In this document: positions 1 to 9,064 of the stretch, in pieces
How positions within the stretch are numbered: the first letter of the stretch is position 1
Layout of the letters: every line of letters starts with the position of its first letter
DNA from: Thermocoleostomius sinensis A174
Lineage (GTDB): Bacteria; Cyanobacteriota; Cyanobacteriia; Elainellales; Elainellaceae
DNA: 64,000 nucleotides
NCBI RefSeq assembly: GCF_026802175.1
Contig: NZ_CP113797.1
Coordinates: forward strand, 620,001-684,000
Reading direction: 5' to 3'
Notes under the pieces: model-generated
Databases searched by the model: none
Told to the model about the DNA's origin: nothing
Seen by the model: only the letters and a program-made list of their open reading frames with translations
Made by a program: the position numbers and the translations under genes

Positions 1-802
1 TAGTTTCTTGTTGAACCACGTCGAGAATATCATCAACCGTAATAATTCCCACTAAACGGCCTTCAATGTCCACAACAGGAACTGCTAAAAAGTCATAGCG
101 TTGAATGATTCGAGCAACTTCTTCTTGATCAGTATCAGTACGGACTGAGATAATATCACGACTCATTACATCACCAATTCGTTGGTCGGGTGATGCCAAG
201 ACTAAGTCTTTTAGCGACAGAACGCCTCTAAGGTAGCGCCCATCGTCAATCACATATAAGTAGTAAATGGTTTCACGATCGTTTGCCAGTCTACGTAACT
301 GCTCCAGTGCTTGTTCAATCGTCCAGGACTCCCGCAATGACACATACTCTGGTGTCATGATCCGTCCAGCCGTGTCGGGTTTATATCCCAACAACAACGC
401 TGTAGCGTTGCGTTCCTCTGGACTTAGTTGATCAAGCAAGCGACGAACTATTTTGGCAGGTAATTCATCAAACAGCCTGGCTCGATCGTCGGGAGACATC
501 CGATCGACGACATCCAAAAATTCTTGGCGTTTGAATTCAGCAATCAAATCTTGTTGAATGTCAGAGTCTAAATATTCAAAGACTTCGATCGCTTCATCTT
601 TAGACAGCAACCGAAAGGCAATGGCCCGCTGTTCTTCAGGCAGTTCGCTGATGGCTTCGGCAATGTCTACAGGCGGAACCGGAACCAGCAGAGTTTTGGC
701 TCCCTGCAAATTATTTTGATCCAGCAGGGCTTGAAGCTGCGATCGCACCAGAGCACGCAACTCGGTACGGGAAGCTGTCGATTGGGGTGGAGTTGAAGTC
801 AT
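1..802 (-). CDS. mgtE: Magnesium channel/transporter MgtE (3' end outside window)
   Basis: Cytoplasmic part of a MgtE-type Mg2+ channel; the reading frame runs off the left edge, so only about 267 N-terminal residues are present. It starts with MTSTPPQS at 802. Residues about 10-135 form the helical superhelical N-domain (ISELPEEQRAIAFRLL, MSPDDRARLFDELP). Two CBS domains follow, with RIMTPEYVSLRESWT, YYLYVIDDGRYLRG, DVMSRDIISVRTD and GRLVGIITVDDILDV. In the family these domains bind Mg2+ and gate the membrane pore when Mg2+ is replete. The five-helix membrane domain must lie beyond base 1. The order N-domain then CBS pair is diagnostic of MgtE, so the assignment is firm despite truncation. 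Confidence 0.93.
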   Translation of the reverse strand, partial: MTSTPPQSTASRTELRALVRSQLQALLDQNNLQGAKTLLVPVPPVDIAEAISELPEEQRAIAFRLLSKDEAIEVFEYLDSDIQQDLIAEFKRQEFLDVVDRMSPDDRARLFDELPAKIVRRLLDQLSPEERNATALLLGYKPDTAGRIMTPEYVSLRESWTIEQALEQLRRLANDRETIYYLYVIDDGRYLRGVLSLKDLVLASPDQRIGDVMSRDIISVRTDTDQEEVARIIQRYDFLAVPVVDIEGRLVGIITVDDILDVVQQET

Positions 803-1133
803 ACAGTTACTAAACGATCGAAGTTAGGTAAACAAAATAGTCTTAATTGAAAAGCGCAAGATAGCTAACATTTGTACCTCATGGAACGGCATTAGATTAC
901 AGATCTGCTCTTTAGTTTCTCTAGCATAAACGGTTCTGTCGAACAAGAAATAGGAATACAACTCAGAGAGACCGTTACTGAATCCAGCGATTTCGGATGA
1001 TTTAGTCCTAATGTGTGTGTGAAACACTGTGGGCTAGCTTAGAAACGGAATGTGATCACAAGATGATGCTGACCGATTGCTTGCCCGTGATTCATCTAGG
1101 ATAAAGAATAGTTCCAGTTGCTGGCAGTGAATT
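803..1133. other. Intergenic region between divergent mgtE and pepP-like genes
   Basis: This 331 bp stretch separates two divergently transcribed genes and should hold both promoters. TTGCCC at 1081-1086 followed 17 bases later by AAGAAT is a weak sigma-70-like candidate for the peptidase gene. I see no convincing ORF, repeat or RNA structure here. Confidence 0.4.
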
Positions 1134-2558
1134 ATGCAATCTCCCCCTCTTTCTTGCGATCGGGTTTTTCTATCCACTGTGCCCTCTAATGAGCAATCTC
1201 TGGCACAAGCTTTGCAACAACGCCGCCAACGCTTGGCAGAACAAATGGATGCGCCCGTGTTACTGTGGTCGGGTCGCAGCAGTGCCCGTAACTTTCCAGC
1301 GAATACCTATCCCTTTCGTGCCAGTAGCCACTTTTTGTATTTTGCCGGGCTGCCGCTAGACAATGTGGTGATTCGACTAGAAGCAGGTCGCATGGAACTG
1401 TTTATGGATGACCCGACACCCAGCGATCGACTGTGGCATGGGGCGTCGTTTACTCGTGATCGAGTGGCGGAACAAATTGGGGCAGCGGCCGCCTATCCGC
1501 TTTATCGCCTCAAGTCGTTTGCCGAGGGGGTAGCCACCATTCCTGTGCAAGATGCGGCGACTCGGTTGCAGCAATCGCAACTGTTAAACCGCATGATTAC
1601 ACCTGCCAATGCGTTGCAAGGTATGGATCAGGAATTAGCTAGGGCGATCGTCTCACTGAGGCTAACTCATGACGCCGCGGCCATAGGCGAAATGCGCCAA
1701 GCAGCGGCAGTTACCGTTGCGGCTCATCGAGCGGGAATGCAAGCTACCCGTACTGCTAAAACCGAAGCCCAGATCCGGGCCGCAATGGAAAGTGTAATTC
1801 TTTCGCACAATATGACGCCCGCCTACAGCAGTATTGTCACCGTTCACGGCGAGGTGTTGCACAACGATCGCTACCACAACCCGCTGCAATCGGGCGATTT
1901 GCTGCTGGCAGATGTAGGAGCAGAAACGGAATTAGGTTGGGCAGCGGATGTGACACGCACCTGGCCCGTATCTGGGCAGTTCTCCTCGACGCAACGGCAG
2001 ATTTATGAGATTGTACTGGCGGCTCATGATGTATGTATTGAGAAGGCACGATCGGGCGTCGAGTACTACGATTTGCACCAGATGGCGGCTACGGTGATGG
2101 CGGCTGGATTAGTAGACGTAGGCATTTTGCGTGGTCGGGCAGAAGAGTTAGTAGAACAGGATGCTCACACCTTGTTTTTTCCGCACGGCATTGGTCATCT
2201 TTTGGGTCTGGATGTGCACGATATGGAGGATTTAGGCGATCTGGCTGGCTATGAACCCGGACGACACCGCAGCGATCGATTTGGCTGGTGTTATCTACGG
2301 CTGCATCGCCCCCTGCGTCCCGGCATGGTGGTGACGATCGAGCCTGGCTTTTACCAAGTGCCGGCCATTTTAGAAGACCCCGATCGGCGCGAAACCTATC
2401 GAGATTGGGTTAACTGGGAACGGCTAGCAGAATTTGCCGACGTGCGCGGCATTCGCATTGAAGACGATGTGCTGATTACCGAGGCAGAACCGGAGGTGTT
2501 GACGGCTGCTTTGCCAACACACCCAGAGGCGATCGAAGCTTGGGTGAGTGAAATCTAA
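1134..2558 (+). CDS. pepP: Xaa-Pro aminopeptidase (M24B family)
   Basis: Cytoplasmic metallopeptidase that removes an N-terminal residue preceding proline. The 474-residue product has an AMP_N domain (about 20-160; FRASSHFLYFAGLP) and a pita-bread M24 catalytic domain (about 180-460). The five dinuclear-metal ligands are visible: Asp in LLADVGAE (~257), Asp in AADVTRTWPVSG (~270), His in HGIGHLLGLDVHD (~352), Glu in TIEPGFY (~402) and Glu in IRIEDDVLIT (~441). The length fits PepP. The ATG at 1134 is the first in-frame start and follows an A/T-rich leader without a strong ribosome-binding site. It looks monocistronic, ending 21 bp from the convergent gene. Confidence 0.93.
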   Translation: MQSPPLSCDRVFLSTVPSNEQSLAQALQQRRQRLAEQMDAPVLLWSGRSSARNFPANTYPFRASSHFLYFAGLPLDNVVIRLEAGRMELFMDDPTPSDRLWHGASFTRDRVAEQIGAAAAYPLYRLKSFAEGVATIPVQDAATRLQQSQLLNRMITPANALQGMDQELARAIVSLRLTHDAAAIGEMRQAAAVTVAAHRAGMQATRTAKTEAQIRAAMESVILSHNMTPAYSSIVTVHGEVLHNDRYHNPLQSGDLLLADVGAETELGWAADVTRTWPVSGQFSSTQRQIYEIVLAAHDVCIEKARSGVEYYDLHQMAATVMAAGLVDVGILRGRAEELVEQDAHTLFFPHGIGHLLGLDVHDMEDLGDLAGYEPGRHRSDRFGWCYLRLHRPLRPGMVVTIEPGFYQVPAILEDPDRRETYRDWVNWERLAEFADVRGIRIEDDVLITEAEPEVLTAALPTHPEAIEAWVSEI

Positions 2559-2579
2559 CCCTAACCCTGCAAGATAACC

Positions 2580-4535
2580 CTACAAAATAGCGGCAATTTC
2601 TTTCCAATACACCCGCTTAAACGGTTCCTCTTCACCTAGTTCATAGCGATTGACCAAGCCTCGACTGCGTACCGAAATCGTTCTTCCTTGTTTAATTACC
2701 ACCGTACCGTTGTGGCGCAGATTCCGCACCAGCATCCATTCTGTTTCGGTGGGATCGTCCAAAATCACAATATCGCTGAAGTCATAGAAACACCCCTCTT
2801 GTTCCAACACATCTTCCCGGTATTCGGCGATCAGCAGATCGAGCTTAGGATGGCGCAGCAGGCTTTGAATCTTGGTGTTGTATGCTCCACCCATTTGTTT
2901 TTGCGATCGATTAATGAACACAGCATCACGACAAACCGCCCCGATCGTCCACGTAGGATGTTTCATCGTGATCTGATCGATGAGTTCTTCTAGTTCTCGT
3001 ACCGAGACATAGTTGAAGCTGAGAATGGGAATGTGCGCATCTTCAGGGCGAGTAAAGAAGGTTTCAAGAATGCGATCGGTCACGTTGACACTTTTGCCTA
3101 CAGCGGGCTTCAAGTGCATATACACCCCCGGAGCCGCATTAATTTCAACAATGCCAAACTGACCGTCTTTCCACGATCGAGCAATATCAGCCGTCAATAC
3201 ATCAATACCAAGGCAAACTAGATCAAAATGCTGTGCCACATCCTGCGCCAAGATGATGTTATCAGGATGAACACGATCGGTGGCATCAATGCTGAGTCCC
3301 CCCGCCGAGAGGTTGGCAACCTTGCGTAAATAAATCTCTTCACCTGGATCAAGCACTGTAGATAGCGACAGATACTGCTCCGCCAAATAGCGCTCCATCG
3401 CTTCGTCCTTGAGGATTTTTCCCAGCGGTGAAGTGGGTGTATCCAGGCGTTCGGGTTTGGCGTTTTCCCGTTCAATCAATTCCGCGATCGTCGATTTGCC
3501 ATCGCCCACCACCGAGGCCGGACGACGTTCGGTGGCCGCCACGAACTTGCCATCCACACACAGCAGGCGAAAATCAAATCCTGAGATGCTTTGCTCCACA
3601 ATGATCCGAATCGGCTGTCCCTCTGGGTGCGCTTCCAAGGCGCGATCGAAGGCAAATTCCAGGTCTGCATCGGTGTGCACATCTGCCGTTACGCCAATAC
3701 CTTTGTGACCCACCACGGGTTTTACCGCCACCGGATAGCCAATCTGTTCTATCACTTGCAGCGCTTCATCATAGGTTCGGACAATATCGCCTTTGGGAAC
3801 CGGAAATCCCAGCGTTGCCAAAAATGCTTTGCAGTCGTCCTTACGAGTGGTGAAGTCCGAGTCGAGGTGGCTATCGCGGTTAAACGTAGTGGCCACACCG
3901 CGCACTTGATTACGACCATAGCCATACTGCATCAGTCCCTCGTCGGGAAGGTAAAAAGCAGGAATCCCTTTGGCATGAGCCGAGCGCAGCAGTGCATATA
4001 CCGTTGGCCCACCATAGACCGATCGCCGAAAGCGGGTTTGCAGCAGTTCAATTTGCGCTTCAAGTTGAAACGGCACATCCCGATTCAATGATTCCAGCCA
4101 ATCCCACACCGCATATGCTACCCCTCGACTGGTGGATTCATGAATCGACTCGATCGCAATTCGACTCACGGAGCGATGGGAGCGATCGGCTATATCATCA
4201 GAAGGATGGAGGGTGTGCACCGCCCAATGCTCGCCATGCAAATTCATATTCAGCTTGCCTACTTCGATCGCCGTTTGAGCGACTAACTGTGCCAAGGATT
4301 CATAGTGTTGCTCACGGTGCTGCTCCAGAATGTGAGGATAACAGTGTCCGATCGCCTCAACGTAACGCTCTAGTGGCAACGGCTCGCCATAGCCTGAGAG
4401 TGCAAAATCGAACACAAACGCCCCCCGGTCTAGATAGGGATTGGGTCCGGCATAATGCTTGAAGTTGAACAAATCAAACACATCACTGCTTCGAGCATTC
4501 ACCGGAGTTGGGTCGATCGATTGATCTAGAACCAT
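2580..4535 (-). CDS. cphA2: Cyanophycin synthetase-like ATP-grasp enzyme, CphA2 type
   Basis: The 651-residue product matches the N-domain and ATP-grasp domain of cyanophycin synthetase. After an N-terminal domain (1-~200) comes the grasp domain (~220-480) with FPVPKGDIVRTYDEAL, YPVAVKPVVGHKGIGV and a terminal FGIVEINAAPGVYMHL. CphA1 is about 870-900 residues because it carries a full Mur-ligase domain. Here the rest is only ~170 residues: the Mur P-loop expected after IPI is replaced by IPILSFNYVSVRELEEL, while remnants such as LDLLIAEYREDVLEQEG persist. That architecture is described for CphA2, which joins beta-Asp-Arg dipeptides rather than free amino acids. No cphA1, cphB or isoaspartyl dipeptidase gene is nearby. 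The family is firm; the substrate is inferred from CphA2 literature. Confidence 0.85.
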   Translation of the reverse strand: MVLDQSIDPTPVNARSSDVFDLFNFKHYAGPNPYLDRGAFVFDFALSGYGEPLPLERYVEAIGHCYPHILEQHREQHYESLAQLVAQTAIEVGKLNMNLHGEHWAVHTLHPSDDIADRSHRSVSRIAIESIHESTSRGVAYAVWDWLESLNRDVPFQLEAQIELLQTRFRRSVYGGPTVYALLRSAHAKGIPAFYLPDEGLMQYGYGRNQVRGVATTFNRDSHLDSDFTTRKDDCKAFLATLGFPVPKGDIVRTYDEALQVIEQIGYPVAVKPVVGHKGIGVTADVHTDADLEFAFDRALEAHPEGQPIRIIVEQSISGFDFRLLCVDGKFVAATERRPASVVGDGKSTIAELIERENAKPERLDTPTSPLGKILKDEAMERYLAEQYLSLSTVLDPGEEIYLRKVANLSAGGLSIDATDRVHPDNIILAQDVAQHFDLVCLGIDVLTADIARSWKDGQFGIVEINAAPGVYMHLKPAVGKSVNVTDRILETFFTRPEDAHIPILSFNYVSVRELEELIDQITMKHPTWTIGAVCRDAVFINRSQKQMGGAYNTKIQSLLRHPKLDLLIAEYREDVLEQEGCFYDFSDIVILDDPTETEWMLVRNLRHNGTVVIKQGRTISVRSRGLVNRYELGEEEPFKRVYWKEIAAIL

Positions 4536-4709
4536 AAGCCTACTAAATGAATTGCCAACGTTACGTGTACTTTAGGGTATTTTCTTCTAGGATGGCGCTA
4601 AACGGCACCAGGCATCGTGTTGTTAACTACATCGGGGAATCGGGGTTAGGAAACGGGGGTGGAGAGTAGAGGAAATAGGAGCGCAGGGAATTTTACACTC
4701 TCTACTTCC

Positions 4710-5315
4710 TCATCCTTCTCCATCAAACCCTCGTGCATCCAGCGCTTCGCTTAGGTCATCGGCCATGCGCAGCGTTTTAACCAATAGGGGAACCAACAAT
4801 GCTAGACCGTTGCGATCGAGTCCACGCGCTTGTTGGGCTTGCTGAATTTCTTGAAATTGTTGCAGCAGCAGCGGCACGAGGCGGATGGACAGCGCCAGCA
4901 GAAAACTGACCTGCTTGGGACGCACACCGAACCCTTGCAAAGGCTCTAATCCTCGTTCGATTACCTCAATCAAATCAGAAACGCGAGTGGTTAATGTGAC
5001 AATCGTGGCTAACAGGATCAAACTAGCAAACCGTAGCAATGCAACCCATCCGGTGTACCAGCTATCCAGCAGTCCTTGAATGAGCAAAATTGCCAGCAGC
5101 AAGGGCATAACCGGACGTAGCTGTTGCCAAACTGCTTGTAGTGGTAGGCTTGCCAGCCTCAACAGCCCCACTCCAATAAGTAGCATGCCCCCTAGAGCAA
5201 CAAGGTGAGACACTGAAAAGACCAAAACACTGGCGATCGTTAGCCCCAGGAGTTTGGTTGAGGCAGAAAGCGCATGAATGGGTGATTTGCGCGCAATATA
5301 GATTCCAAAGGTCAT
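4710..5315 (-). CDS. ECF transporter transmembrane (T) subunit, BioN/CbiQ-like
   Basis: Membrane coupling subunit of an energy-coupling-factor vitamin or metal importer. The 201 residues contain about five hydrophobic segments (LGLTIASVLVFSVSHLVALG, PLLLAILLIQG, FASLILLATIVTL). Near the C terminus are the two Ala-Arg-Gly signatures that contact the ATPases: QQAQQARGLD and LDARGF. Length resembles BioN rather than the longer EcfT. The ATPase gene lies 42 bp upstream on the same strand, so the pair is probably co-transcribed. The substrate-capture S subunit is not in the window, so biotin is only a guess based on the BioM/BioN-type arrangement. Confidence 0.85.
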   Translation of the reverse strand: MTFGIYIARKSPIHALSASTKLLGLTIASVLVFSVSHLVALGGMLLIGVGLLRLASLPLQAVWQQLRPVMPLLLAILLIQGLLDSWYTGWVALLRFASLILLATIVTLTTRVSDLIEVIERGLEPLQGFGVRPKQVSFLLALSIRLVPLLLQQFQEIQQAQQARGLDRNGLALLVPLLVKTLRMADDLSEALDARGFDGEG

Positions 5316-5357
5316 GGAATTTCAAACGGCAGTCTGTTCAAGGATTCGGTTGAAAGC

Positions 5358-6044
5358 TCAGGTCATTAACTGCACATAATAGGGCAACGCGATCGCTGGT
5401 GGCCCATCCATGACAATTTCCCCAGCTTCAAATACCAATACTCGATCGAAAGCTTGCAGCAGATCGAGGTCATGAGACACCACAATCAACATTTGCTCTA
5501 ATTCTTGTAATACCTGTTGAATGCGATTGCGATTGCGCAGATCGAGTAATGTTGTTGGCTCATCAAAAATAATGATTTGTGGGTTCATCACCACCACAGA
5601 AGCAATGGCCAACAGTTGCTTTTCGCCACCACTTAATAGATATGTAGGTTGATGTCGCAAATGTTCTAGATTATATCGCTTCAGAATCGCATCAATCGTC
5701 CTTGCAATGTCTAGCTTAGATAGATTCAAATATTTTGCTCGATGTTTCAATCCAAACGCCAGATCTTCTTCCACAATGGGAAATACAATTTGATGATCGG
5801 GATTTTGAAAAACGAATCCAACCTGTCGTCGAATTGTCTTGGCGTGCTGGCGTGTGTTCAATCCGTTAATCCATACATTGCCCTGTTCAGGTATCAATAA
5901 TCCATTTAACAATCGCACGAACGAGCTTTTTCCAGAACCATTACTACCAACAATCCCAATGCGTTGCTCGGTCAATGTCAGGGTAATGTGCTTCAGAATT
6001 TCTCGATCGTCCACGCGATGGCAAACGGCAGCAACCTCGATCAT
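5358..6044 (-). CDS. ECF transporter ATP-binding (A) subunit, BioM/CbiO-like
   Basis: ABC ATPase of the ECF module whose membrane partner is encoded just downstream. All nucleotide-binding motifs are visible in 228 residues: Walker A GSNGSGKSS (~34-42), Q-loop FQNPDHQ, signature LSGGEKQ, Walker B IIIFDEPTT and the H-loop VVSHDLDLL. The family couples ATP hydrolysis to toppling of a separate S protein. Only one ATPase and one T protein are present, the BioMN pattern rather than EcfA1-EcfA2-T. The gene follows the S4-domain gene after an 80 bp gap and the three could form one transcript. Confidence 0.9.
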   Translation of the reverse strand: MIEVAAVCHRVDDREILKHITLTLTEQRIGIVGSNGSGKSSFVRLLNGLLIPEQGNVWINGLNTRQHAKTIRRQVGFVFQNPDHQIVFPIVEEDLAFGLKHRAKYLNLSKLDIARTIDAILKRYNLEHLRHQPTYLLSGGEKQLLAIASVVVMNPQIIIFDEPTTLLDLRNRNRIQQVLQELEQMLIVVSHDLDLLQAFDRVLVFEAGEIVMDGPPAIALPYYVQLMT

Positions 6045-6124
6045 GATGGAGTATCACCACGCAAAATGAACGACAGCAATTGAGCAATGGCAAAAAATCA
6101 CCAGACATTAGACAAACCAACCTA

Positions 6125-6904
6125 TCAGACAAGGCGAGTCAATTGAACCCGATAGCGCTCTTTTTTGGTGAGGGCCACGTCGCCAACTTCCAAACGACCT
6201 TTGCCGCGAATGGCAATTAGATCTCCCGATTTAACTTGATAGCTGGATTGGGTAATTTCCTTCCAATTTACCCGCACGTCTCCACCCGTAATCAATTCCG
6301 CCATTTTATTTCGAGACATGCCAAATCCCGCCGAGGCAATCGCATCTAATCGTAGAGACGCTTCTACGGTGGTTAGTTCTTTCTTTTTGGGTTCACGAAT
6401 CTTGAGTTCACTGAAATCAATCCGCTGCGTTTTCACTGGCACCGATCGCACCTGCGTTAAGTTCATCTCCAGAAATTCCACCATCTCTGGAACCACGAGC
6501 GCTTGGGCCCCTCGTTCGCCCAACACTAGAATATCGCCCACCTTCTCGCGCACAATACCTGTACCGAGCATGGCTCCCAAAAAATCGCGATGAGTGGCGG
6601 GGTCAAACAAGAAATTGCCCGCAACGCTGATGGCTGCTATGGCGACCTGTGAGGAATCTAGAGGTAAGTCCGATCGAGCAATCGCGACTCGTTGGCGTTC
6701 TGCCTGAGGATAGCCGCCCCATGCCAGTATTTCCACCTCGGTTAACCGACTAAACATTTGCTGTACATCAGCTAATTCAGGTGGTGACAGAAAATCAGTG
6801 CACACAACCTCCCACGTTTTGATGGCTTGTTCAGCCAAATCCACCACTCGCACAGCAGTGTCTCGATTTTCAATAGACTTCAGTAGATCTTCCCGTGGCA
6901 GCAT
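6125..6904 (-). CDS. Photosystem II S4-domain protein (YlmH-like RNA-binding protein)
   Basis: A 259-residue protein of the cyanobacterial 'photosystem II S4 domain' family, related to YlmH of Gram-positive bacteria. The N-terminal two thirds include LTEVEILAWGGYPQAERQRV and GTGIVREKVGDILVLGERGA. The S4 RNA-binding fold is at the C terminus (~185-240): LRLDAIASAGFGMSRNKMAE, GGDVRVNWKE and KSGDLIAIRGKGRLEVG. The family is linked in plants and cyanobacteria to photosystem II assembly, probably through RNA binding; the exact target is unknown. Start ATG at 6904 gives MLPREDLL, the usual N terminus. Confidence 0.86.
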   Translation of the reverse strand: MLPREDLLKSIENRDTAVRVVDLAEQAIKTWEVVCTDFLSPPELADVQQMFSRLTEVEILAWGGYPQAERQRVAIARSDLPLDSSQVAIAAISVAGNFLFDPATHRDFLGAMLGTGIVREKVGDILVLGERGAQALVVPEMVEFLEMNLTQVRSVPVKTQRIDFSELKIREPKKKELTTVEASLRLDAIASAGFGMSRNKMAELITGGDVRVNWKEITQSSYQVKSGDLIAIRGKGRLEVGDVALTKKERYRVQLTRLV

Positions 6905-7285
6905 GTCTGCGTTCTGACTAAGAGTTCTTGATAGGATGCAATCGCTAGCCTAACGCATCTGCGTCCTGATCAGCCTATTGGCTCTTGGTGAAATTGCCGA
7001 TATGAGTCAGTTAAATTGCATAAACTGCCCTGGTGCTGTTGCGATCGGTGGGTGACAATGAAAAGAAGTTTATAGATAAAGATTGAACAAAACTCACACT
7101 TGATCGCAATCATGATCCGGGTGCATTGGGTCAGCCGTGCTACTAGGTAATATCCCGTTGGGCTGACTAACTTGTAGAACAAGAACTCGTGGCACATGAC
7201 TGATAGAACTCTGCCATTGCTGCATCTAAGTCTGCTATGAGCTAGCTCAAGCCCCCCTGTTGTTCAGTATTACGGTCGGTATCAA
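6905..7285. other. Intergenic region upstream of the PPC/COP23 gene
   Basis: 381 bp between two divergent genes, presumably carrying both promoters. It is A/T-richer than the flanking genes. I find no coding sequence with family resemblance, no tRNA and no clear terminator. Confidence 0.35.
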
Positions 7286-8185
7286 ATGAGACACTCTGAT
7301 TGCTTCCAATGGTTTGCCCTTGTCCCTACTGCTGCGCTGCTTGTGGCGATCGGCAGTACCTCTCCTGCCCAAGCGAATGACCACCCATTGCGACTGGACG
7401 GTGCTCCCGTTCAAGAACAACTGGATTCCAGCGATGATTTTTTGGTGGAAGACAATAGCTATATCGATGTCTATACCTTTACCGGACAAGCAGGGCAACG
7501 GGTGATTATTACCATGACTAGTAATGCCCTAGATTCTTACCTAATTTTGCTAGATCCAGACGGCAACAGCATTGCTCAAGATGACGATAGTGCTGGCAAT
7601 CTTGATGCCCAAATTGATATAGTGCTACCCGTTGATGGGGTGTATCGGGTCTATGCCAACTCCTACAGCGGTGGGCTGCAAGGTCCTTACACGCTACAAG
7701 CGTCAATGGTTGCCGCAGACACGATAGCAGTCACTACAACCAATCAATCGCGCTATTTCTGTCAGCAGGATGGCGAAGTGCCCCTCACCATGGCCCGCTC
7801 TCGTCGCCGCAATGAGACATTTCCATTGATTCAGTGGACTTCTGATTGGGCCCCTGCTCCCTATTCGCCTACAGAACGTTGTCAAGCCGTTTCAACCCGT
7901 TTAGCCGACATTCATGCCCGTCGCGATCGGCTAATTCTCACCGCAGGAACACTTAACAATCAACCCGTTGTCTGTGTAGCGAACAGTCGAGATGAGGCAC
8001 GACAGGGGATTTGTGCCACCGATGGGCTAATTTTGACAACGCGCACTCGTCTCGAGGCAGAAGACCTGATTCGCGGACTACAAATTAGCTTCACCCAAAT
8101 TGTGGCAGGAACATCACCCGATATTGTACCGGCAACTAACACCCGCGAAGATACGACTCCCTATATTGACCTCAGCGATTTCTAG
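7286..8185 (+). CDS. Secreted protein with PPC domain fused to COP23 domain
   Basis: The 299-residue product begins with a Sec-type signal peptide (MRHSDCFQWFALVPTAALLV, likely cleaved after SPAQA). Residues ~35-145 look like a bacterial pre-peptidase C-terminal beta-sandwich (YIDVYTFTGQAGQRVIIT, SYLILLDPDGNSIAQDDDSA, DGVYRVYANSYSGG). Residues ~155-260 resemble the COP23 family named after a circadian-oscillating 23 kDa cyanobacterial protein (RYFCQQDGEVPLTMARS, CQAVSTRLADIHARR, NQPVVCVA) with paired cysteines. The domain order points to an extracytoplasmic location. No enzymatic motif is visible. Monocistronic; function unknown. Confidence 0.75.
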   Translation: MRHSDCFQWFALVPTAALLVAIGSTSPAQANDHPLRLDGAPVQEQLDSSDDFLVEDNSYIDVYTFTGQAGQRVIITMTSNALDSYLILLDPDGNSIAQDDDSAGNLDAQIDIVLPVDGVYRVYANSYSGGLQGPYTLQASMVAADTIAVTTTNQSRYFCQQDGEVPLTMARSRRRNETFPLIQWTSDWAPAPYSPTERCQAVSTRLADIHARRDRLILTAGTLNNQPVVCVANSRDEARQGICATDGLILTTRTRLEAEDLIRGLQISFTQIVAGTSPDIVPATNTREDTTPYIDLSDF

Positions 8186-8332
8186 CCCTTTAGATCTTTT
8201 CTCGCGGCATCTTTAGTTTAATTTCCACTACTGTTGCTCCCAGACCAGTTTAGAATCTGAGTCAATCCTTCACCTGCACGTTCCGACCGTTCGCCCGTTC
8301 GACGAGCCGCCCCTCGATCGAGAGTTCATTGG

Positions 8333-8854
8333 GTGAATGGGAATACTGAAGAAAAGGACTCAGATGCCGTAATGGCTTCGAGCAATCAACCTTCCAGGCA
8401 GTTTATGTGGCATAGAGTCAAAAATCTCTTTATCAGCCTCAATAGTTACGCTGTTTTAAGTCCTGATCTGAAGGTGCGTCAACAGGTGAATAAAGCCTTG
8501 CGCGATCGTCCCGAACTTAGCGCTGAAGACTGGTTCCACCGCTTTTATCAGGCTTACGGTGTTGCTCATCCGGTGGTTATCTTTGCCTACAGCCAGTTGC
8601 AGCACTACTCTGGGCTACAGTTTGGGCGAGTGTTGCCGACCGATCGCTTTCATGAAGACTTGCGCTGGTCGGATGTTTGCTGGTTCGATTGGAATTTGCA
8701 GCTATACGACGACTGTTGGCAAGAATTTGGTGTCGATCTTAGGGGGTGCTTTGATGAATTGCAATGGATCACCGTGCAAGACTTTGTGGTGGGTTTAAAT
8801 CAAGCTATCTACCAAACCATACCCGCAAGGTCTCACCTGGAGATGGAAATTTGA
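8333..8854 (+). CDS. Conserved hypothetical protein, acyl-carrier-like
   Basis: A 173-residue soluble protein rich in aromatic residues (DWFHRFYQAYGVAHPVVIF, LRWSDVCWFDWNLQLYDDCW). The segment PTDRFHEDLRWSDVCWFDW is reminiscent of DUF1493-type, acyl-carrier-like small proteins, but the phosphopantetheine serine motif (DSL) is replaced by WSD, so carrier activity cannot be claimed. The GTG at 8333 opens the frame; an in-frame ATG at 8372 (MASSNQPS) after an AAAAGGA stretch is an equally plausible start. It stands alone between two unrelated secreted-protein genes. I do not recognise a function. Confidence 0.6.
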   Translation: MNGNTEEKDSDAVMASSNQPSRQFMWHRVKNLFISLNSYAVLSPDLKVRQQVNKALRDRPELSAEDWFHRFYQAYGVAHPVVIFAYSQLQHYSGLQFGRVLPTDRFHEDLRWSDVCWFDWNLQLYDDCWQEFGVDLRGCFDELQWITVQDFVVGLNQAIYQTIPARSHLEMEI

Positions 8855-9064
8855 TTCGTCACCTAGAGGCAGTACTAGAGGCAATTGGGGCAGAGCAATT
8901 GAGTCGGAGTTATTCAGTCAGATCGCACGCCGTTTTGAATCAGTGGCAAGATGAAGAAGGGGCAAACTTACGATTTTGCTCAGCACAATAAGTAAGTCAC
9001 ACTACAGGTAAACCACTACAGGTGAACCAATGTGTCTGCCCAAACCACTGATGAAGGATACCCA

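Noticed and set aside
8270-8340. Possible glutamine riboswitch (CCGTTCGCCCGTTC and GTTCATTGGGTG words)
   Set aside because: The conserved GGAAGTAGG core and pairing stems of the glnA motif are absent.
8764-8991. 75-codon frame overlapping the end of the acyl-carrier-like gene, considered as a frameshifted extension
   Set aside because: The upstream protein ends naturally and the alternative frame shows no family similarity or codon pattern of its own.
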